Both the position numbers and the translations under genes were made by a program. From Lytechinus variegatus (taxonomy: Eukaryota > Echinodermata > Echinoidea > Temnopleuroida > Toxopneustidae), in NCBI RefSeq assembly GCF_018143015.1, contig NC_054750.1:10258501-10322500 (forward strand): a stretch of DNA of 64,000 bases. Reading direction: 5' to 3'. The notes beneath the pieces are model-generated. The model was not told the origin of the DNA, made no database searches, and was given only the letters and a program-made list of their open reading frames with translations. Positions 25,598 to 37,229 of the stretch are shown piece by piece (positions within the stretch are counted from its first letter, which is position 1; each line of letters opens with the position of its first letter).

Positions 25598-26132
25598 GAA
25601 CATAGAGCTAAGTGACTGAACGGTTGACTGATTTTTATGATTAATCATACACATTAATCAATACATTCAATTGTAGAGATTTGTCCACGGTCAGTCGCTA
25701 AAAGCGACCGCACACCTTACGATTGGTCTGCGAATCAATTTTAGAATCAAATGTAGTAGAATTTGATGCTAACATTGAGACTGGGAATGTCTTACTGTGT
25801 AATGTTCGAAATCATCGTACGAATACCTATATTCAAATCTTTGACTGTGCTATCAATAGAATAAAAGCAAATTTGATATCTAGTCGTAATGACGTCATTG
25901 CAGTCGTACGATTGGCTACGATTTGAAACTAATTTGGCCTTTACTCCAAAATAAATGCTTGCAATCTTTCAAAATGGTTATATTAGTATTCTTTCAATAA
26001 ATGTTAATCTCAAATCAATTGATATGTTACATTCACATTTCCAGATAATGAGCAAGCTGTGATTTGTTCCAAAATCGGATCGCGAACAGTCGTAAGGAGT
26101 AAGGAGGCCTTAAGATCTTTGTTACGAGATCC
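25598..26132. mobile_element. Probable J-family relative interrupted by MITE D
   Basis: The left piece (ACATAGAGCTAAGTGACTG ... CAGTCGCTAA) and the right piece after 26110 (AAGATCTTTGTTACGAGATCC) look like the two parts of a J-type foldback. They would rejoin if the D element at 25704-26110 were removed. Limits are approximate; this is an inference from end similarity. Confidence 0.45.
25704..26110 (+). mobile_element. MITE family D, copy 2 (about 400 bp)
   Basis: Starts GCGACCGCACACCTTACGAT and ends TCGCGAACAGTCGTAAGGAG. The whole length corresponds, inverted, to the copy at 6266-6634. The open frame at 25723 lies within the element and is not supported as a gene. Confidence 0.85.
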
Positions 26133-27060
26133 TACTGGTTTGCGTAATTAGTTATGAATAGTTGATTGTGAATTCAATGTACAAGCTGGAATACATTGTG
26201 GTAATGGCCTCATGGTATAGAGTCTAGGAATGCTTGGCATTTTATAGGTCCAATATTAGAAAAAATATTAATGGGAGAGACTAGGGGGGCGAAGCGAACG
26301 AGCCAAATGTGATTTTTAATAGCATATCACATTATTTCATTATTACTATTATTATAGATGTTGTTCAGTAGTATCATTTTTTTTACTTTAAATTTATTTT
26401 TTATTATCATTTTTTTTATCGGGGGGGGGGGGGAAGGGTTAGTCCCATTCCAGTCCGTGCTTCAGTGATCGTCTGCATAAAGACGTTTATAATGATGGTT
26501 TTATGATCCTATAGTAGGATCATTTGGAGTTTAATCAAACACTGTTATTTGTCTGAGTCTGGAAAATGTGTACATGAAAATATGCATTTAATGTGTGACG
26601 GGACGGACCAATCATTTGACCCGATGCACTTTTCCAACATCGGACTTGACATTCCTGAAACAGTGAAGCAAAGTGATAATAGCATCAATAGGCCCTCATT
26701 ACCCATCTCTCTTCTTTTCCCCTTGTACCTCCCTCTCGTATTTTGTTTCCAACCTCCTATCTCAACCTTTCCACTACTTCCAATCATACTGCAATCTGGC
26801 AATGTTCTATTCTTCTCCACCCATCATGGCAAGAAAGTTTGTTCAATTGCTAACCAAGCAAAGTCCCCTAAATCAAGGGTAAATCATTTGACTAAACACA
26901 TATTTCTGGCCGATATGCGTTCAGTTGCAACTAAAATTTCTTACACCACCCCTATATGCTTGATATTCAATTGAACGAGTTCCTTACAATCCCAAAAGAC
27001 TCAGTCTTTCACTCTCTCCTTTTACACTCTATACCTTTTATCTACATGTAGTCCTTTCCT
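26111..27060. other. Gene-free stretch with poly-T and poly-G runs
   Basis: Holds a poly-T/poly-G run at 26365-26435 and low-complexity CT-rich sequence. An open frame at 26549-26974 lacks splice context and family resemblance, so it is not called as a gene. Confidence 0.35.
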
Positions 27061-27067
27061 GCACTCA

Positions 27068-27650
27068 CTTTACAGTTCAGTTCAATTAATTTATTTCCAA
27101 TTAAAAATCACAATATTAAATTCATAAAAATACATAATTGAACAAATTAATGTAAACCATATTCATGTACATGTATTACAAAAGTCTTCCACATAAAATA
27201 TATATGTATACAATAAGTTAACATTTTAAACAACAGAGGAAATAATTATTAAAATCCCAAAATAGAGTTTGTCTAGATAACCTCTCCTAAAGGAATTAGA
27301 CAAAATCTAATTGATATAGTTAAGAAACTTATTTGCCCACAATTAAACAAAAAAGTAACACCTAAGAAAAAAAATCAAGATCAAATAATAAAGGGGAACA
27401 AACAAGAACAAAACCAAACAAACCCTACACAAAAAAAGTAAAAGGGGGAAAATGATTCTACACCAGTTGAAGATTGATTAAATGCTCCTTGATACTTCTT
27501 TTAAATGCATTGTAATATTACTTGCAGGTCGTTCCGAACTGCTGGCGCTTTATGACTAAATGAAATTAGCAAATGGCATTTTTCAACAGCCCATGAATAA
27601 TATTTATTTCTATTCCTTGTATTATAGTTATGTACTGATTTTTTTAATGA
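27068..27650 (-). mobile_element. 5'-truncated LINE, 3' end (CR1/Jockey-like)
   Basis: Read on the minus strand, 27650-27500 encodes HNYNTRNRNKYYSWAVEKCH and, a little further on, KAPAVRNDLQ. In a neighbouring frame AFKRSIKEHLI follows, ending in a stop at 27458-27460. This matches the usual C-terminal pattern of CR1/Jockey-group reverse transcriptases (YNTRN, then a WNSLP-like motif, then FKRxLKxxL). One frameshift near 27530 separates the two parts. The 3' UTR then runs to about 27068. Everything 5' of the last about 65 codons is missing. Confidence 0.65.
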
Positions 27651-27659
27651 AAGCATACT

Positions 27660-29510
27660 GTGAAAGCATACTATTGGACCCCCCCCCCAAAAAAAGTAAT
27701 AATTCTGCTCCTCTCTCATTTTGTTGACATAATTATGTAGCATCGTAACATCCCTGGAATCTTATATAAAATCCCAAGTCAAGATCACTTTTTAAAAGAG
27801 GGCATCTGATGGGCTAATAATCATATTATATTAATTTTTAATCAAAGTATTTCTACTATGTCATAAATAGTTTGTATTTCCCTGATTTAAAGAAGATTCG
27901 AGGTCAATTCTTTATCATAAATTAATCTCCTAGTAAAAGAATATCCAACAAACACATGCATTTATAAGAAGAGACATAACACATTGTATTTGCATTGAAA
28001 ATATATAACATTTATATACAAAACTTTCAGGGTCTAATTCTCTGCAAAGTGAAAATTGAGAAAAATTGGCATATAAGGACTAAAATCTAAATTCATAAAA
28101 TAGAAGAGAAAATATGTTGTTTATATCATTCATGTACTCTGTTTCAAACAAAAAGTCCACAAGAGAAGGAATATGACACAATCTGGGAAAAGAGATGGAT
28201 GAACAATATGAAATTGAGAATCATGATTTCAATGTGTACATATAAAACACATACCAAGTAGGTCCACAAAGACCCCCCTCTCCCCTGAGCTGTGCAATTT
28301 AACAATAGCCCAGGCTATACAGTGCATATCCATAAAAAGTTTACACTTTAAAAGTCTTGGAATTTGAAAAAAAGATACATTAGGATAATTTTTGTCACAT
28401 ATATTCTTGGGTTTGGGTCTGATCTATTAAATGAAAGTAAAAATTTGAACACAATGTAACACTTGAGTGGGCACTTTCCATTTTGGTAAAGCTAACATAA
28501 AATGATTTGTGCAGAAATGCTCTTTATTCACACTGTCAATGATAAATGGCTAAAACAAACTGAGCGTGCGGTTTGTTTCTAATATTTTTCTTTTGCATTT
28601 TCCGCCAATTGAAATTAGGCCTATTGAAATAAAACAGATACATTTGAACATTCTGTAACACTTTGCCTACCAAATTAACATTTACACCCCAGGTAGGCAC
28701 ATCCATTACATTTTTTTTAGCCAGCTGGATCTGAGGACACAACTGAATGTAAAAAAGTTTATTTCAGACATCTCCACCAAGTTTCTTATTTAAAGTGGGT
28801 TTATGTAATTTCATACTTCATTTAATACTTGTTTCTCCATACTTTTCTTAAGCATGATAATGATTAACAGAAAGAATATCAAGTCTAAGCCATTTCAAGT
28901 GAATCACTGTTCTGGTGTGTGGGGATGGGGGGGGGGGCACATTGGCGTTCGATGAAGTGTTTTGGGCAAAGAAACAAGATGAAAAGGTAAAAGATATCTT
29001 CAAATCATTCTCCTTCGCTAAAGTCCATGTGCTCTTCATGATTAACGTTTACTTCAATCCATAAATTATTTCCAATTTCTGCACAAATTATTTTTCAAAA
29101 GTGGTGCTCACTCAAGTAGAAAGATTTTTTCAAGTTATACCATCATTCTATTAAAGAGACCTGTACCAATGTATAAATGTGGAAAAAGTTTCAGGATATT
29201 ACAAATATATAATTTTATAGGATAATTTACAAGTGTATATTTTTTTGGATACACACTGTTAAGGGTTAATTGGGCATGGTAATTAATTGCAAATCTGTGC
29301 ACAATAACCTTGACAACATCCATAAGATTTCATGATAGCCTTCAGTGGAATGAAAACCGGTCAAGGATATGTTTTCTTATTATTTAAAATAACACATTGG
29401 CTTGGGGCAATTGTGCCCCCCAAATTATCAAAAGTCTTGGAAAATGGCCCTTACCTTTAATGTAAAACCTTATCAAATGTTGCAGATTTTGGTGGTAGAT
29501 TATGAATAGC
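27660..29510. other. Gene-free stretch
   Basis: AT-rich and mostly non-repetitive within this window. I see no exon with good splice sites. It lies between a LINE fragment and a piggyBac-like element. Confidence 0.35.
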
Positions 29511-29520
29511 AGCCCCTTAA

Positions 29521-30251
29521 CCCTATCTAGGCCGGGGGGGGGGCCTCGGAGGCCCCCCCCTCAACAAAGCGCGCGATATTTTCGCCGTGCGAATTTTTTT
29601 GATCGCGCGACTTTTTACTTTCAAGTCTTGCGCAACTTTTGAGACCAATTTTGCGTCACCCGGGTATGTGGTTCCGAAATTACGCAACATTATGTAAGTG
29701 CATGTCAGACCGAAAATTGCTCAAAAACGTGATTTCGTGTACAAAGTCAATGCAAATTGTGTTTTCAACCAAAATTCATAAATGTATGATTATTTTTAGT
29801 TTTGCTTGTCTAAATGTATTCATTTTATGCTTTTTATGATCACAGAAGAGTCCCCAACAAATTTCATTGAAAAAAACAATGAAAAACAAAAGGTCAAAAA
29901 ACAAAGAAATACATAAGAAATTGCAAAAACAATATAATACATAAGAAACCGATTTGATATCACAATTTTTTTCATGTACACTTGCTAAAGACACCACAAA
30001 GAGTTTCTATACCAAAAATTAGTACATTTGGAGCTTTATTTAGGGAGTTAGAGGAAAAAGTATGATTTCCCATACTAATTACGCATAAATTAGCATAATC
30101 ACTTAATAACAATTCGCATGAAATAAATTACTATACAAACTTGTAGATTATGTCCAAGGCAACCCGCGTACCAATTTTCGGCGCGATCGGAGGCCCCCCC
30201 CCCCCCCCCCCCGCCATAGGAACTCCCAAAATACCCCAGCCTAGATAGGGT
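29521..30251 (+). mobile_element. Non-autonomous element O with piggyBac-like ends, copy A
   Basis: The ends are CCCTATCTAGGCCGGGG and, read backwards from the right, CCCTATCTAGGCTGGGG. They are flanked by TTAA at 29517-29520 and 30252-30255. TTAA target sites and CCCT-type ends are the hallmark of piggyBac (also Kolobok). No transposase frame remains. G/C runs lie just inside both ends. Copies: 59941-60724 and about 56400-57047 (inverted). Confidence 0.9.
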
Positions 30252-30255
30252 TAAA

Positions 30256-31442
30256 AGAAAAAACTGTTTGACTGGTTTTCCCTCATTGCTTGAGTCACAC
30301 CATTGGGTTCATTGGTCTCTGTAAATTCAACGCTGAACTTAACTGGTTCACCAGAGTGTGTAACAACCAAGAACTTGAAACCAATCATTGCATCATGTTT
30401 GAAATTGCATAGCGCCCTCACAGAGTATAAACAGTCCATCGAATAGTGGCCTCCATTGTTGGAGATATTTTGAATTTGAAAGTGAGGGGTTGCAAAATGC
30501 TATTCCCCCTCCAATTCGTTGATCAATTAAATGTGGTTCGGAATTCAATTTTATTTGCATAGAATTTAAAGCAAAGACAATGAAGAATGACATATATCCA
30601 GGATGCAAGGGGGAATATATTTCAGTTATACAACATAATCCTAAAATATCATACAAATATGCCATTTGCTAGAGTTCAAATTAAGTATTTTGCCTTTCAT
30701 GAAATAAAATCATATCAGTACAAAAAAAATAGTAAATTGCAAGTATAATGAATATAAAAATTGCAAATGCCTGTAAGTCAATGGTACTGTTTTTTTTCTA
30801 AAAAAAGGTAACACCAACAAATATGAGATGAAACCAGATTTGCACATAAAACAAAGAAAGATGTTATATGAGATTGATCACATCCATCAAGTAGTAGCTT
30901 GAGATGTGCTTTAAGACCTTGTCTCCTGGAAGTTGATCATATCTTTAGTATTAAGGCCTTAGGAATGATCCATGGGCTAGACATACGTTCCAGGAAACGG
31001 CAAGAATGTATTTGACAAAACTTTCGAGTTTCTGAGGTTCTTTTCAGGTCCAAAGAGAGAATTCATGGTGTAACATGAAACCTCTGCATTGATAAATTCT
31101 TGCTAAGGGAACCTTTATACTAGCAGTTCCATACAGTAAACCAAGAAATCCATTTTCAATTCTCATTCTCTCATGTGGGATACAGTCCAAAAATTCCTTA
31201 TCACAATCATTATTTTCTCCCCCATCTTCTTTGTCTCTATTATATAAATAGTGTACATACATCTATTGTACATCGTACTGGATTACATGTACAACAAATA
31301 TGAAATCATCCCCAGAGCAGGTGTAAGTTTACCTAGGCCGAGGTGAAATAGGCATGCATGAGGGAAAATTTTATATTTGGAGTTCATATAGTCCAGTAAT
31401 ATTGTGTGATAGAACCTTCAATATTTATTATTATACCCCTTA
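30256..31442. other. Gene-free stretch
   Basis: AT-rich sequence between two elements, downstream of AEBP2. Small open frames on the minus strand at 30251-30665 and 31044-31262 have no recognisable domain or splice context. Confidence 0.35.
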
Positions 31443-32315
31443 CTTAAAGACCCAGACCGGACCCAAAAATGAAATTGACAAATTATATACCAATCGAAAG
31501 CTTATAAGGTACTAAATACAGCATTGTGAGCTTGATTCATTTTTACCCTTCCCAGCCGAGTATTTTGCTTAAGAATATTTCAATTATCGGGCTTCGAACC
31601 CAGCTTAGAAAATAGGCTTTATTGTGCTTTTCAAATGCCTCGAGACCGTGACGTCACGTTGTGTAAGAAGCGTCGCGATTCCATAGGTTTGTACACAGAA
31701 AAACTGGGTTAATTTTTTGCTTTCCAGATTACGCATTTCATTTTCTTCACTTCCATCACAGAGTGATATCACATATATTTTTTCCTACATGCTTAAATTA
31801 TGAAATCTGCAGTTTTGAACTAGTTTTTGCCATATTTTATTTCCTGCTTATTTGGCGTAGATTTCGAATCTATCTGCATTCAGATTATGTATCACAACTT
31901 TTCCTGACATAGCAATTTAGGCCCAATAAGAGCCAAACAAAGAAGTCACAAAAAAGGCAGTGAATAGTTGTAGGTTTCCATCAATTTCAACAGTGAATAA
32001 TTGTGAGTGCCATTTTCATCTGAAAACAGAAAAAAAATTGGATTCATAATATAGAAATGGAAGAAAATACTCAATGCTTTTGTACACAAACCTATGGAAT
32101 CGCAACCCTCCAGACACAACATGATGTCATCCTTTCCAGGCGACGTGGGGTGCTCAATCGAAGCGTAATTTGGAAGAGCAGTTTCTTTGATTTTTATCTA
32201 ATATTTCTTAAAAATGGAAGGAGATGTATAGAATATTTTTGGTATATTTGTATTGTATGAATCATTGCCTTTCTTTTAATATATGATTGTTTTTACACCG
32301 GTCAGGGTCTTTAAG
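31443..32315. mobile_element. Foldback element with CTTAAAGACC ends (about 0.87 kb)
   Basis: Left end CTTAAAGACCCAGACCGG; right end, read backwards, CTTAAAGACCCTGACCGG. A second matched pair lies inside: GCGATTCCATAGGTTTGTAC on the left, and on the right, read backwards, GCGATTCCATAGGTTTGTG. The interior is non-coding. Confidence 0.85.
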
Positions 32316-32680
32316 ATTGTTGTATTGAGAGTGTACTGAAGGAGAAAAAGAATAGTTTTATTACGATAAACGTTTGCCGTGAAATAGTTCTTTTTCCTTT
32401 CTGACGTCACGCAAAAAAGTGAACTATACATTTTTTTTACCCCCCCCTCCTACCTCGCGATACGCGATGCGATTAGAGCGCTGCTCAGCCAAACGGTACT
32501 CTCCACTGCATGCCACAGGAAACTTTCGGCGAGCTGCACTAACCAGGTGCGCTCGCTGAACAGACGACCCATACGGCAAGACTTATCATTTTCTCAACTT
32601 CTCAACGATTGTTCTATATCAACTTATTGAAAATCGTTTCGCTGTAAAATGGTATGAGTGGAAGGGATATAAAACAAATA

Positions 32681-32836
32681 TACAATGACCCATTCTCGGA
32701 ACTGGCTAAAACTATTCGCACTAAGGAACATCACATAGTACTATTCTCCCTCGGGCCGATGGCCCTCGAGAGAATAGTACTATGTGATGTTCCTTCGATG
32801 CGAATAGTTTTAGCCAGATCCTCGAGTGTCATTGTA
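32681..32836. mobile_element. Near-perfect long hairpin (MITE-like), 156 bp
   Basis: The arms are about 75 bp. AACTGGCTAAAACTATTCGC and AAGGAACATCACATAGTACT on the left match their reverse complements on the right almost exactly around a centre at CCGATGG. It is flanked by TACAATGAC and its complement GTCATTGTA. It lies downstream of the AEBP2 stop on the minus strand. Confidence 0.9.
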
Positions 32837-33290
32837 TATAATAAATTGTACAACGTCTACTTAGCTTGTTGTAAAACATGGGAGGCTCAATGATAAACAT
32901 TTGTACCGTTGCACACGTACCATCCAAAATGTACCGTCCATAATGTACCTTGAACGGGTCTGGAAAAGGTGACGTCACTTATAAAAATTAAGATTTAACA
33001 ACGCATTGCACAGTTGCATGCGCTCAGTAAATGCTGACGCAGGGCTTACTGGCTAAATGTGCATTGCCATTAATCAATATATTCCCCATTCATTTACCAC
33101 AGGTTTTACCCTCCAAAAATTGAAAGTTATATTGTACGTATGTACAATATCACTTTTTGAAAGGAGGTCACATGGTACCAATCTAGCCAATCACAGCTCA
33201 TATTTTGCTACAAAGGTATATCACGTAATTCAGGTCCTATGCTGTAGAGGAGTTGGTGAGAGTGACTCCTTTAGAGAGACTCTATGTATG

Positions 33291-33461
33291 TAATACCTTG
33301 GTCACATTTGCTCTACGGCCGCCGTACGGCGAGTCGAAAACAGCCGTTTTATTAATTTTAATTCAAACCACCTAGGGATATATAGTTGGACAAAAAATGT
33401 TAAAACGGCTGTTCTCGACTCGCCGTATGGCCGCCGTAGAACAAATGTGACCAAGGTATTA
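33291..33461. mobile_element. Palindromic MITE family F, copy 2, in the AEBP2 3' region
   Basis: A full-length palindrome. Left TAATACCTTGGTCACATTTG; right end, read backwards, identical over these bases. The arms continue through GGCGAGTCGAAAACAGCCGT and a near-exact complement. It starts only about 80 bp past the AEBP2 stop codon, so it probably lies in that gene's 3' UTR. Its centre carries an AATAAA on the minus strand (TTTATT at 33348-33353). Confidence 0.9.
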
Positions 33462-33540
33462 GTTCCAGAAATTGTGGAATCTACTCTCAATCCTAATTCT
33501 CACATGGGGGGACACAGTCCATGATTCCTGATCACAATCA

Positions 33541-33688
33541 TCATTTTCTCCTCTGTTTCCTTCGTTTCCTTGGTGTAAGTATTCCAAATCCTATAGTCTG
33601 GAGGGACTCGTGGGACAGGCTACTCATCGGGATGGAGCACTCCTTGTGTTCCTTTTGATCCGACTCTTTAACCCACGAGTCCGGGATA
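33541..33688 (-). CDS. AEBP2: AEBP2 exon 5 (C-terminus)
   Basis: Final coding exon. The acceptor is GGTATACAG. One base completes the Val codon split after exon 4. The frame reads IPDSWVKESDQKEHKECSIP, matching the LPDVWVNESE region of vertebrate AEBP2. It ends in a strongly basic tail, TPRKRRKQRRK, before a TGA at 33541-33543. Vertebrate AEBP2 also ends basic, but this last segment is more diverged than the rest. In the known PRC2 complex this C-terminal part packs against SUZ12 and RBBP4/7. Confidence 0.9.
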
Positions 33689-34328
33689 CTGTATACCAAG
33701 AAAATGGAATTAATTAGGAAATTCACATTTGCTGCACTGAATCAGGTGATTGAATGATAATCTAGCCCTTACAAGGCTGAGGAAATCATTGTACACAAAA
33801 AGCCCTCTTTAAGAAACGTTTTGAATTAGCAGAACAAAATCTATAGAATATTCTATGAATATCATGATTACGACCCCCCAAACAACAAACAAAAAGGTAA
33901 TGAAAAGAATGAATAAATAAAATGAAATAAAATATAATTGAAATAAAAAACAAAAAAAAAGACAACATAAAAATATTAATGATAATGAAAAATGATAAAA
34001 TAATAATTGTGATGTTTGTGATTTTTTTTTTGGGGGGGGTTATACTGCTACACAGTGGAACTGTACTGTATTTTTTTTCTGATCACTCTACCCAGTGTTT
34101 ACATGATTGTGATGTTGTATCAAAATGTAAAATTATACTTTATGGAAGATTTAGCACTTAACATATTGGTCATGGGAGCATTGGAGGAAGAACATCATCA
34201 GTCATTTTCACTGAATAATTAGCTTTCAGCCAATCAGATGCAAGGATTTCAGTAGCTTATAACATCTATTGGTGAAAAGCACCGACAACACTATTCATGA
34301 AACCGGACCTATATCTACTGTAACTTAC

Positions 34329-34396
34329 ACATCAGTTGGTGACCAACGAAGGAGGACCATGGAATCTCCATTTTCATCTGTTCTCCTACAAACAAC
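34329..34396 (-). CDS. AEBP2: AEBP2 exon 4
   Basis: Short exon, phase 0 in and phase 2 out: acceptor TTTATTTTCAG, donor GATGT|GTAAGT. It encodes VVCRRTDENGDSMVLLRWSP followed by TDV, corresponding to VIAKRKEDSGKIKLLLHWMP in vertebrate AEBP2. This is the beta-strand part of the conserved C-terminal region. The overlapping plus-strand frame at 34336 is a shadow. Confidence 0.9.
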
Positions 34397-34401
34397 CTGA
34401 A

Positions 34402-35097
34402 AATAAAAGAAGAATTTGCCAAAATCGTGTCAGATTTAAATCTCTTGGTACTCCAAAGTCACAGATGAAAAGTGAAAACCACAATATATGCTCATATGCA
34501 AAAGATAAAATGAAGCTAGAATTTTTTTTTTCATCCCATCAAAAAGATTGCTTTATGAGTTTTTCAGTGTCTGCGGGGGAAACTTTTCACTATGAAAGTC
34601 ACACTTTCAATTCAACCTTGACTGATGGGTGGTATGTTCAACATGTACCACATTTTTTCATTCCACTTTTCACATAACACACTCTTTTTTTTAACTTCAG
34701 AGGATCCAGTAAGTTTAAAAAAAAGTAGGCCTAAGTAAGCTGATGACTCTTCTCAACACAAGCCATCTATCAATAACAATTTACAGGATGAAAACTTGTC
34801 TGTCTTCCACATAGTTCTTTGAAGTCTTTGAATAAGTTGGGTTCAAATCAATGGTTTGGATCAACAAGAAGACTGTACCTCAAAGCCATTGGCTGCAATT
34901 TGATTCCAAACTGGACTGTTCTCAGACCACAACACTTGCGGGGGAGGCAAAATTTAGTATATGCAGCATTGCTCTGAACTTCAAATAACATGATTTCACT
35001 CCTTTAAATGGTATTGCAGAATGCAATTTGTTAAAAAGTTATGTCACAATCGGACTGTATCATGTGGCAGGCTTTACACCACAAAAGATCAACTTAC
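34402..35097 (-). other. AEBP2 intron 3
   Basis: Non-coding intron between exons 3 and 4 with GT-AG ends. The plus-strand frame at 34336-34677 running into it has no gene support. Confidence 0.6.
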
Positions 35098-35222
35098 AGA
35101 GCTTTTAAAGATGATAGAACTTCCACTGCCTTCTGTGTCTATCTTTGTTTTCATATTGAGTTCTACAAGTCGATGACGTACTGCCTCGGCCATGCGTGTA
35201 TCAAAGAAATCATCTGTCTTCA
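35098..35222 (-). CDS. AEBP2: AEBP2 exon 3
   Basis: Acceptor TTTTGATTTCAG, donor TCT|GTAAGT. It enters in phase 1 (G|TG gives Val) and leaves in phase 0. It encodes KTDDFFDTRMAEAVRHRLVE, then LNMKTKIDTEGSGSSIIFKS and a final S. The DFFDxxxxxAxRHR pattern is diagnostic for the region after the zinc fingers in AEBP2 (vertebrate HDFFDAQTLDAIRHR). Confidence 0.92.
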
Positions 35223-36328
35223 CTGAAATCAAAATTCAGGAGGAAATTGCAAATACATGTAGTTCCATTTGAATAAAGCTGGTCAGTAAAGAAGACTAGT
35301 AAATCATTCAAGAGATAAGTATCCATCTTTTCGTAATTCTGAACAAAATGAACATATATCGGAATGTGGCAAAATAATCTCTAATGCAGAAATTTAAAAA
35401 TCACACAAAATACTTTAAGAAGAAAGAGAAAAATTAATGTAGCATCAAATCTGGGAGGCACAAGCGCTACATGTGTTTAGTGATCTGTAAGTCATTTAAA
35501 TTTTTTTAAAAATTCTATTGACAAGTAACGTGACCAAATCACATTGACAAATCAATTGTCTCTCCAAATACCGTAATTGGTCCATTCTTCTCAAAGCTGT
35601 CATTGCTGGTGTTTGAAATCCTTATATCTCAACATTTATCAATTTTGATGGCAGCTCAGATAAAGCTGTATTAAGGAAATATGGCAATGGAGGCAACCTC
35701 ATATTGTCTGAAGAGAACTCTTAATAGGCAAAAGAAGGTTTCTACTTTTGTCAAAACTCTAAAAATAAGCTTTTTGAGCTGTTCTCATTTTTTGTTATTG
35801 AAATTTTGAGATAACAAGGCTTTAACATCATCAGTACCATTAAAGATAAATGCCAGTTGTGGTAATGGTGTCAGAATGAGTTTGTACAGAATCCAATTAA
35901 ATGACCACCAAAGTGTCTGTTTGTATAAATCAAAAACATGTGCCAAATAATTCTGGAAAAAATTGTGTAATTACTGAGAAATTAGCAAATTATAAGCACA
36001 TGATTCGGGTCAAGCGTCACGCCGACATTCAAGGCAGTAATAATACCCTATCCCACGTGTGCTTATCTGTGTTGATGATCTTCAATGTGAACATTTTTCA
36101 GCATAGATTTCAAGATTTCACAAAGTTCAGGTTATGTCACTGTCCCAGATCTAGATCCTCGATGATGTAGTGACAATTAAGCCTGGTTTTACAGACTTTC
36201 TTGTTAAATCAGTGTTTACTGCAACTATTTTGTTTATCTTTAAGAGCACATTATTGTCATCATCACTGAAGGCTTTACAATGATGACTTGTACATATGGC
36301 AAATGTTATATTCAAATAATTCCCTTAC
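35223..36328 (-). other. AEBP2 intron 2
   Basis: About 1.1 kb AT-rich intron with GT-AG ends. No repeat is recognised in it. The plus-strand frame at 35901 is not supported. Confidence 0.6.
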
Positions 36329-36842
36329 CCATGGACAACCTTCTCCTGATCCTCATCCTTTTCTTCTTGAGGGCTTTTCCTGGACTCTCATCTTTGCTCT
36401 TTGGAGTCTTCTGTTGCGAGTTCTGCTTCTCGGCATTGAGATGTGACTGACAGTGTCTCATCAAGCCTTTCTCTGTCCTATAACTCTGGTTACACCCCGC
36501 GAAGACACAGCGGAACGGCTTATCCCCGCAGTGGGTCAACACGTGCTTAGGGAGCCAGGTCGCCGACATGGACGGCGTGTTGTAGACCTTGCAGCCGTCC
36601 CACAAGCATACAAACTTCTTCCCGCCTTTCTTGATCTGCTTCTGTGCATGCTCAGACCGGACGTGATCGGCCAGGTCGGCGCTGGTCTCTGCCTCCTCCC
36701 CGCAGGATTCCCAGCGGCAGATGTATTCCACCTTGGGTTTGGTCGGTGTGGGTGTGGTGGTAGGCGTGGTGCAACCACTGGGTTGGCTACTTGCACAGTC
36801 ACTGCTGCTACCGGTGCTGGTACTCATGTGAAACAGCGGAGG
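36329..36842 (-). CDS. AEBP2: AEBP2 exon 2: three C2H2 zinc fingers
   Basis: Core of a complete AEBP2 orthologue, an accessory subunit of Polycomb repressive complex 2 (PRC2.2, with JARID2) that acts on chromatin in the nucleus. After a Ser/Thr/Pro-rich N-terminus come three C2H2 fingers. Finger 1: C60, C65, H78, H83 (CRWESCGEE, SADLADHVRSEH). Finger 2: C97, C102, H118, H122 (CLWDGCKVYNTPS). Finger 3: C130, C135, H148, H152 (CVFAGCNQSY). A basic stretch follows (KALKKKRMRIRRRLSM, 174-189). The CLWxGCKVYNTPS string is essentially specific to AEBP2/Jing. Acceptor TTCTTTTAG; donor ATGG|GTAAGG, phase 1. The whole protein is 302 residues from five exons, close to the short embryonic isoform of vertebrates. 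The plus-strand frames opposite are shadows. Confidence 0.95.
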
Positions 36843-37229
36843 CTAAAAGAACAATGATATATAATCACATTAAGTGCATTCTTCCCTGTTCCGAAAAGTC
36901 TTGTCTTGTTTATTGGTATTTAATAATAACAAAGAAGAGGAAGAATGCAGGAGAGCAAACATTTTATTGACTTGTAAAAAAATTCTTGCTAAGTGTAAGA
37001 GATACCTAGTCTATATGTATTTTATTTGCACAATGGGGTAAAAAAAAAACCCATATAATTTGAACATCTTGAATCAACATTAGGACATTCATTAACATTA
37101 CAGTAGTTGATTTCTCAAATAAGTGGAATGCCTCTGGCAGTCTTGACTGCATTACGCTATTCAATATACATGTAGCAGCAGTGCTGACTTTGAAAACAGC
37201 TATTGAATATAAGAAAACATTCATATGAT

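Noticed and set aside
26549-26974. 141-residue plus-strand frame
   Set aside because: Contains Phe/Pro/Leu-rich low-complexity sequence from a CT-rich stretch; no conserved motif or splice context.
31044-31262. 72-residue minus-strand frame downstream of AEBP2
   Set aside because: No domain, no clear splice sites, and it falls in AT-rich DNA between repeat elements.
36453-36857. Plus-strand 134-residue frame over AEBP2
   Set aside because: Antisense shadow of the zinc-finger exon; it lacks any domain.
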